Assembly (NCBI RefSeq): GCF_002904335.1
Contig: NZ_PPHF01000074.1
Location: forward strand, 124,001 to 188,000
Direction of reading: 5' to 3'
From: Amycolatopsis sp. CA-126428
GTDB taxonomy: Bacteria; Actinomycetota; Actinomycetes; Mycobacteriales; Pseudonocardiaceae
Length of the DNA: 64,000 nt
Part shown: piece after piece, positions 59,368 through 64,000 of the stretch
Layout of the letters: every line of letters starts with the position of its first letter
Position numbering within the stretch: the first letter of the stretch is position 1
Translations under genes and position numbers: made by a program
Notes under the pieces: generated by a model
What the model was told of the DNA's origin: nothing
Databases searched by the model: none
What the model saw: only the letters and a program-made list of their open reading frames with translations

Positions 59368-60735
59368 TCAGGCACTGGCCGCCGCGGCGACCAGCCGGGA
59401 GGTCGAGTAGCCGGGCACGGTCGGGACGAGCACGACTTCGCCGCCGTGCCGTTCGACCACTTCGCGTTCGGGCAGGTCCGCTTCGGCGTAGTCGCCGCCC
59501 TTCACCCAGACGTCCGGGCGCAGCTTCTCCAGGACGGCGGTGGGCGACGGCTCGTCGAAGACGGCGACGGCGTCCACAAAGGACAAAGCGTTGAGGAGCC
59601 GGGCGCGGTCGCGGTCGTGGACCAGCGGGCGGCCGGGACCCTTGAGACCCCGCACCGACGCGTCGGAATTGAGGCAGACGACGAGGGCGTCGCCGAGGGC
59701 GCGCGCCTGCCGCAGCAGGCTCACGTGCCCGGGGTGCAGCAGGTCGAAGCAGCCGCCGGTGGCGATCAGCCGGCCGCCGGTGCCGCGGATCCGCTCGGCG
59801 AGGCCGAAGGCGTCGGTCGCCGGCTGCGGGTCGGGCACCGGGCCGTCGTCCGTGGACAGCGCGGTCGTGCCGCCGGCGGCGACGAACCGGGCGGCCGCCT
59901 CGACCGCCGTCACCACGGCTTCGGTCGTGTCAGCGCCGCCGAGCAATGCGGCGGCGGCCGCGGCGGCGAATCGGTCGCCCGCACCGCACGTGTCGGGCGC
60001 GGTGTGGCCCGGCAACCGCGCGGCGGCGGGGATCGGGACGGTCGTTTCGCCGAGGCCGTCGGCCAGCACCGCACCGCGGGCCCCGGTGGTCACCGCGACC
60101 GCGTCGGCGTGCCAGTGGCCGCGCAGCAGCTTGGCGAGCTCGGCCGGCTCCTCGTGCCCGGCGAGCACCGCACGCGCCTCGGCGAGGTTCGGGGTGACCA
60201 GCCGCGCGCCGGGCACCGGCTGGGCGCCGCGGGGGTGCGGGTCCCAGACCACCGGGATCCGCTCGGCCAGCTCCCGCAGCAGCCGCCGGACGTCCGGGTT
60301 GCGCGTCAGGCCGCGGCCGTAGTCGGCCACGAGGATCGCGCCGGCCTCGGCCAGGACGTCGTGCACCCGGGCGGGCAGCGGGTCGGCGGTCGCCGTGCCG
60401 TCGCCGGAATCCAGGCGCAGCAACGACTGCCCGCCCGCGCGGATCCGGGTCTTGCACACCGTCGTGCCGCGCAGCGGCAGCGGCAGCACGGTGACGTCCG
60501 GTTCCAGCAGCCCGGTGAGCGCGTGGCCGCCTTCGTCGTCGCCGAGCGGCGTGACCAGCACGACCTCGGCCGCCGAGCGGGCGGCCAGCAGCGCGGCCAG
60601 GCCGGCCCCGCCGGGGCGGCGGCGCCGGGCCGTCAGGTCGACCACCGGCACCGGCGCCTCCGGGCACAGCCGCTCGGCGGTGCCTTCGGCGTCGACGTCC
60701 AGCAGCGTGTCGCCGAGGACGACCAGCGGCTTCAC
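59368..60735 (-). CDS. hldE: bifunctional heptose-7-phosphate kinase/heptose-1-phosphate nucleotidyltransferase
   Basis: 455 residues. The N-terminal PfkB-type kinase (about 1-310) has VVLGDTLLDVDAEG, RPGGAGLAALLAAR and the catalytic DTCGAGDRFAAA. The C-terminal nucleotidyltransferase (about 325-455) has GGCFDLLHPGHVSLLRQA (HxGH-type motif), NSDASVRGLKGPGRP and VKGGDYAEADLPE. This order is that of HldE/RfaE, which phosphorylates D-glycero-D-manno-heptose-7-P and later makes ADP-heptose. GTGA overlap with gmhA. Confidence 0.92.
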   Translation of the reverse strand: MKPLVVLGDTLLDVDAEGTAERLCPEAPVPVVDLTARRRRPGGAGLAALLAARSAAEVVLVTPLGDDEGGHALTGLLEPDVTVLPLPLRGTTVCKTRIRAGGQSLLRLDSGDGTATADPLPARVHDVLAEAGAILVADYGRGLTRNPDVRRLLRELAERIPVVWDPHPRGAQPVPGARLVTPNLAEARAVLAGHEEPAELAKLLRGHWHADAVAVTTGARGAVLADGLGETTVPIPAAARLPGHTAPDTCGAGDRFAAAAAAALLGGADTTEAVVTAVEAAARFVAAGGTTALSTDDGPVPDPQPATDAFGLAERIRGTGGRLIATGGCFDLLHPGHVSLLRQARALGDALVVCLNSDASVRGLKGPGRPLVHDRDRARLLNALSFVDAVAVFDEPSPTAVLEKLRPDVWVKGGDYAEADLPEREVVERHGGEVVLVPTVPGYSTSRLVAAAASA

Positions 60736-61292
60736 GCGGTGACCCCGAGCGCGTCGTCGAGCGCCGCGCACAGGCCGTGCACCAGCGCCAAGTGCATTTC
60801 CTGCACGGTCGCGACGGTCGGCGCTTCGACCGTCACCGCGTCGTCGCACAGGGCGGCGAGGGGGTTGGGGGCCGGCCCGGTCAGCGCCCACGTCGTCACG
60901 CCCAGTTCCTGCGCCGCCTTCGCGGCGGCGACGACGTTCTGGCTGCCACCGCTGGTGGACAGGCACACCAGGACGTCACCCGGCCGCCCGTGCGCCTGCA
61001 CCTGGCGGGCGAAGACCTCGTGGTCGCCGTAGTCGTTGACGATCGCCGTGGTCGCGGACGTGTCCGCGTGCAGCGCGATGGCCGACAGGGGACGGCGTTC
61101 GTGGCGGAACCGGCCGACGAGCTCGCCGGTCAGGTGCTGGGCCTCGGCCGCGCTGCCGCCGTTGCCGCAGGCGAGCAGCTTGCCGCCGGCCTCGAACACG
61201 CCGGCGAGGTGCCGGCCCCACGCGGTTATCTTGGGGGCGGACTGGCGGGCCCGGCCGGCGGCTTCGGCCAGCGCGGCGAGATGTTCCTCCAT
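60732..61292 (-). CDS. gmhA: sedoheptulose-7-phosphate isomerase
   Basis: 186 residues, SIS-domain fold. CGNGGSAAEAQHLTGELVGRF, STSGGSQNV and EMHLALVHGLCAALD match GmhA, including the His and Glu that bind zinc. It converts sedoheptulose-7-P to D-glycero-D-manno-heptose-7-P, the first step of nucleotide-heptose synthesis. AAGGAGG lies seven bases before ATG 61292; a GTG one codon earlier is also possible. Start overlaps the carbamoyltransferase stop. Confidence 0.9.
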   Translation of the reverse strand: MEEHLAALAEAAGRARQSAPKITAWGRHLAGVFEAGGKLLACGNGGSAAEAQHLTGELVGRFRHERRPLSAIALHADTSATTAIVNDYGDHEVFARQVQAHGRPGDVLVCLSTSGGSQNVVAAAKAAQELGVTTWALTGPAPNPLAALCDDAVTVEAPTVATVQEMHLALVHGLCAALDDALGVTA

Positions 61293-62965
61293 CACGGCAC
61301 CTCCTTCTCCTCCGGCGACGCCGCGCCGGTCCGAGTGGGTCGGGGACGCCGGAGCACGAACGGCCCCAGCGCGAGCAGGTCGATCGGGGCCGAGCCGAAG
61401 CACTCCAGCGCGTCCCGGGGCGAGTCGACCATCGGGCGGCCCGCGGTGTTGAGACTGGTGTTGATCACGACCGGCAGGCCGGTCCGGCGCTCGAACCCGG
61501 CCAGCATCCGGGCCAGCACCGGGTTTTCGCGTTCTTCGACGGTCTGCACCCGGGCCGTGCCGTCCACGTGGGTGACGGCCGGGATGCGGTCGCGCCATTC
61601 TTCGGCGACGTCGTGCACGAAGAGCATGTAGGGGCTGGGCAGCGGGCCGCGGGTGAAGATCTCGGCCGCCCGCTCGGCGCGCACCATCGGCGCCACCGGG
61701 CGGAACTGCTCGCGGCCCTTGACGTCGTTGAGCCGCTCGAGGTTCTCCTTGCGACCCGGGTGGGCCAGCAGCGACCGGTGCCCGAGCGCCCGCGGGCCGA
61801 ACTCGGCACGGCCCTGGAACCAGGCGATCACCTCGTCGTTCGCCAGCGCTTCGGCGACGGTCTCGGCGAGGTCGTCGGGCCGTTCGTAGGGCAGCTTCGC
61901 CTTGATCAGGATCTCTTCGAGCTCTTCGTCGGTCCACCCTCGACCGAGCCCCGCGTCTCCCATGGATGTGCGGGGCTCCCCGGCTTCGGCGGCGAGCTGC
62001 AGTGCGGCGCCGAGTGCGGTTCCCGCGTCCCCGGCGGCGGGCTGCACCCAGATCCGGTCGAACGGGCCTTCCGCGTGCAGCCGGCTGTTGGCGACGCAGT
62101 TGAGCGCGATCCCGCCCGCCATCGCCAGGTCGCGCTGGCCGGTGGCCTCGTGCAGCCAGTCCGCCAGCTCCAGCACGATGTCTTCGAGGACTTTCTGGAC
62201 ACTCGCGGCGAGATCGGCGTGCCGGCGGCTCAGTTCCTCGCCGGCTTCGCGGCGCGGGGCCAGCGAGGCCAGGTCAACGCCGGAGGCGTGGAAGCCGCCG
62301 TCGCCGGTGACGTGGACGTGCTCGCAGAGTTCGTCGAGGAATGCCGGCTTGCCGTAGGAAGCGAGCGCCATGACCTTGTACTCGTCGCTGGATCGCGCGA
62401 AGCCCAGGTGCTCGGTGAGGTCTTCGTAGAGCAGGCCGAGCGAGTGCGGCAGCTTCTGGGCCGCCAGCTCCTTGAACCGCCCGTCGCGGTATTCACCGGC
62501 CAGGTAGGACGTGCTCTCGCCGCGGCCGTCGGCGACGAGCACGGCGCAGTCGCCGAACGGCGCGGCGAGCGCGGCCGACGCGGCGTGCGCGACGTGGTGC
62601 CGGACGAACTTGACGATGCCCGGGTCGAGTCCGGGCAACGCGGACTTCAGGAAGAGGGGCGCCCGCTTCGCGAACTCCGTCCGCAGCTCCTCCCCGCTCG
62701 GGTCGTGCCCGGCCAGGCCCGGCTCGACGAGCGCGGGGTCGTAGGAGTATCCGACGGCGTCGAGGTCTTTCGCGGACAGTCCCGCCTGGGCCAGGCACCA
62801 GGCGGCGGCCTGGGCGGGCTGTTCCCACGTGGAGAACGGCACCGCCTGCTTGCCGTGCTTGCGGCGGCTGAACCGCTCTTCCTCCGCCGCGGCGACGATC
62901 TCCCCGTCCACCACGAGCGCGGCGGCCGGGTCGTGGAAGACGGCATTGATCCCGAGTATGCGCAT
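61292..62965 (-). CDS. NodU/CmcH-family O-carbamoyltransferase
   Basis: 557 residues. The N-terminal YrdC-independent, kinase-like fold has GINAVFHDPAAALVVDGEIV, HHVAHAASAA and VADGRGES; the C-terminal part has WFQGRAEFGPRALGHRSLLA and PVVINTSLNTAGRP. The family moves a carbamoyl group from carbamoyl phosphate via carbamoyl-AMP to a sugar or antibiotic hydroxyl. First gene of the seven-gene heptose operon, behind a stress-type promoter. Confidence 0.92.
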   Translation of the reverse strand: MRILGINAVFHDPAAALVVDGEIVAAAEEERFSRRKHGKQAVPFSTWEQPAQAAAWCLAQAGLSAKDLDAVGYSYDPALVEPGLAGHDPSGEELRTEFAKRAPLFLKSALPGLDPGIVKFVRHHVAHAASAALAAPFGDCAVLVADGRGESTSYLAGEYRDGRFKELAAQKLPHSLGLLYEDLTEHLGFARSSDEYKVMALASYGKPAFLDELCEHVHVTGDGGFHASGVDLASLAPRREAGEELSRRHADLAASVQKVLEDIVLELADWLHEATGQRDLAMAGGIALNCVANSRLHAEGPFDRIWVQPAAGDAGTALGAALQLAAEAGEPRTSMGDAGLGRGWTDEELEEILIKAKLPYERPDDLAETVAEALANDEVIAWFQGRAEFGPRALGHRSLLAHPGRKENLERLNDVKGREQFRPVAPMVRAERAAEIFTRGPLPSPYMLFVHDVAEEWRDRIPAVTHVDGTARVQTVEERENPVLARMLAGFERRTGLPVVINTSLNTAGRPMVDSPRDALECFGSAPIDLLALGPFVLRRPRPTRTGAASPEEKEVP

Positions 62966-63021
62966 CGACCTGCCTCTGGCGTTTCGGTGCGGACTCGTGG
63001 GGCCCGCTCTCGCCTATAGCG

Positions 63022-63046
63022 CTACCCGGCGAAGTCGTTGATAAAC
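63022..63046 (-). promoter_or_regulatory. SigB/SigF-type promoter of heptose operon
   Basis: GTTT, 15 bases, GGGTAG; predicted leader about 50 bases to ATG 62965. Confidence 0.65.
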
Positions 63047-63077
63047 GATGGCGCGCATAAGCCCTGGGCGTCGCTAC

Positions 63078-64000
63078 TCAGCGCGACGGCGCCCGGGGGA
63101 ACCACGCCGCAGTGCGACGGAGGCCGTCGTCGGAGTCGATCTTCGGTTCCCAGCCGAGGACGTCCCGCGCGAGGGCGATGTCGGGGCACCGCCGCTGCGG
63201 GTCGTCGACCACGGCGTCGACGTATTCGATCGGGGAGCCGGACCCGGTGATGTCCTTGATGCGCTCCGCCACCTGGCGGACGGTCAGTTCGCCCGGGTTG
63301 CCGATGTTGACCGGCCCCGGGTGGTCCGCCCGCGCGAGGGCCAGCAGGCCGCGCACGGTGTCCTCGACGTAGCAGATGGACCGGGTCTGCTCGCCGGTGC
63401 CGGTGACCGTGATGGGGTCGTTCTTGAGCGCCTGGTCGAGGAACGCCGGGATCATCCGGCCGTCGTGGGCGCGCATGCCGGGGCCGTAGGTGTTGAAGAT
63501 CCGCGCGATCGCGGTGTCGGCGCCGAATTCGCGGCGGTAGGCCGACGTCAGCGCTTCGGCGTAGCGCTTCGCTTCGTCGTAGACGCTGCGCGGGCCGATC
63601 GGGTTGACGTTGCCCCAATACCCCTCGCGCTGCGGGTGTTCCAGGGGATCGCCGTAGACCTCGCTGGTGGAGGCGAGCACGAACCGGGCGCCGTCGCGGC
63701 GGGCCAGCTCGAGCGCGTTCTCGGTGCCGCGCGAGCCCGCGCGCAGGGTTTCCAGCGGCAGGGCCAGGTAGTCGCGGGGCGAGGCGGCCGAAGCCAGGTG
63801 GAAGACGACGTCGGCTTCGCAGCTCAGCGGCATCGGCTGCGTGACGTCGTGCCGCACGAACCGGAACCCCTCGTGGCGGCGCAGGTGGTCCAAGCTGTCC
63901 GCCGAAGACGTCGCGAGGTTGTCCACGGCGACGACTTCGATGTCCTCTTCGAGCAGTAACTCGCACAGGTGCGCGCCGACGAAGCCGGCACCCCCGGTCA
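63078..64000 (-). CDS. UDP-xylose-synthase-like NAD-dependent epimerase/dehydratase (partial)
   Basis: The 5' end lies beyond base 64000; 307 codons are visible. GGAGFVGAHLCELLL binds NAD, catalytic Ser/Tyr/Lys lie in ASTSEVYGD and YDEAKRYAEAL, and GNVNPIGPRSVYDEAKR with RIFNTYGPGM is the pattern of UDP-glucuronate decarboxylases. With the dehydrogenase at 56401 it would make UDP-xylose. A TTA codon (63957-63959) lies in the first helix. Confidence 0.87.
   Translation of the reverse strand, partial: TGGAGFVGAHLCELLLEEDIEVVAVDNLATSSADSLDHLRRHEGFRFVRHDVTQPMPLSCEADVVFHLASAASPRDYLALPLETLRAGSRGTENALELARRDGARFVLASTSEVYGDPLEHPQREGYWGNVNPIGPRSVYDEAKRYAEALTSAYRREFGADTAIARIFNTYGPGMRAHDGRMIPAFLDQALKNDPITVTGTGEQTRSICYVEDTVRGLLALARADHPGPVNIGNPGELTVRQVAERIKDITGSGSPIEYVDAVVDDPQRRCPDIALARDVLGWEPKIDSDDGLRRTAAWFPRAPSR

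Noticed and set aside
63078..64000. HldD (ADP-heptose 6-epimerase)
   Set aside because: The GNVNPIGPRSVYDEAKR and RIFNTYGPGM patterns fit UDP-glucuronate decarboxylase better, and UDP-glucose dehydrogenase is nearby; HldD cannot be claimed.

Overview
The window is about 70% G+C, uses many GTG starts, has almost every neighbouring same-strand gene joined by ATGA/GTGA overlaps, and carries several actinobacteria-typical families (DUF6221, DUF6292, DUF4383, DUF2795, DUF6529, SigF-like promoters, likely leaderless genes). It reads as chromosome of a filamentous actinomycete, most likely a Pseudonocardiaceae member close to Amycolatopsis. That assignment is inference from style; there is no rRNA, tRNA or CRISPR array that I can see.

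Layout. 0-9 kb: an esterase/hydrolase pair, a membrane/Rieske electron-transfer trio, a DUF3800 gene, a decayed GNAT gene, a sirtuin, a truncated haemoglobin and a flavoprotein divergent from its probable XRE-cupin regulator. 9-19 kb: a GNAT/XRE pair sharing a two-way leaderless promoter, a diverged second EF-Tu, a secreted GH28 enzyme, an aldolase/acylating-dehydrogenase pair, and a flavin hydroxylase with a divergent TetR regulator and tandem operators. 19-29.7 kb: DUF1883 protein, amidase, penicillin-binding-like hydrolase, LysE exporter, a five-gene alkylation-repair operon (ECF sigma, two alkyltransferases, a 2OG-Fe(II) oxygenase and an unknown gene), a glutamine methyltransferase, an L,D-transpeptidase and a P450 with a small unknown protein and a response regulator. 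29.8-40.4 kb: an S53 protease coupled to a large secreted partner, a Ser/Thr kinase with an extracellular cellulose-binding-type module, HNH endonuclease, secreted esterase, HtpG, and a GH76 mannanase whose 3' end is duplicated around transposase debris. 40.4-45 kb: a copper cluster (two cupredoxins, YceI-like, CopD, a Pro-rich protein, and divergent CopC).

45-64 kb is the most interesting part. It looks like a stress island: at least nine transcription units carry a promoter of the form GTTT(-like)-N14-16-GGGTA(T/A/G), the pattern known for SigB/SigF-type general-stress sigma factors. Its core is a set of genes for a nucleotide-activated heptose, a pathway best known from Gram-negative lipopolysaccharide: GmhA, HldE, a GmhB-like phosphatase domain fused to a GT2 glycosyltransferase, and two GT9 (heptosyltransferase-family) enzymes. 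They sit with UDP-glucose dehydrogenase, a UDP-xylose-synthase-like enzyme and a NodU/CmcH-type carbamoyltransferase. Together they predict a stress-induced, heptose- and possibly xylose-containing, carbamoylated glycan or glycoside in a Gram-positive actinobacterium. The product itself is not known from the sequence.
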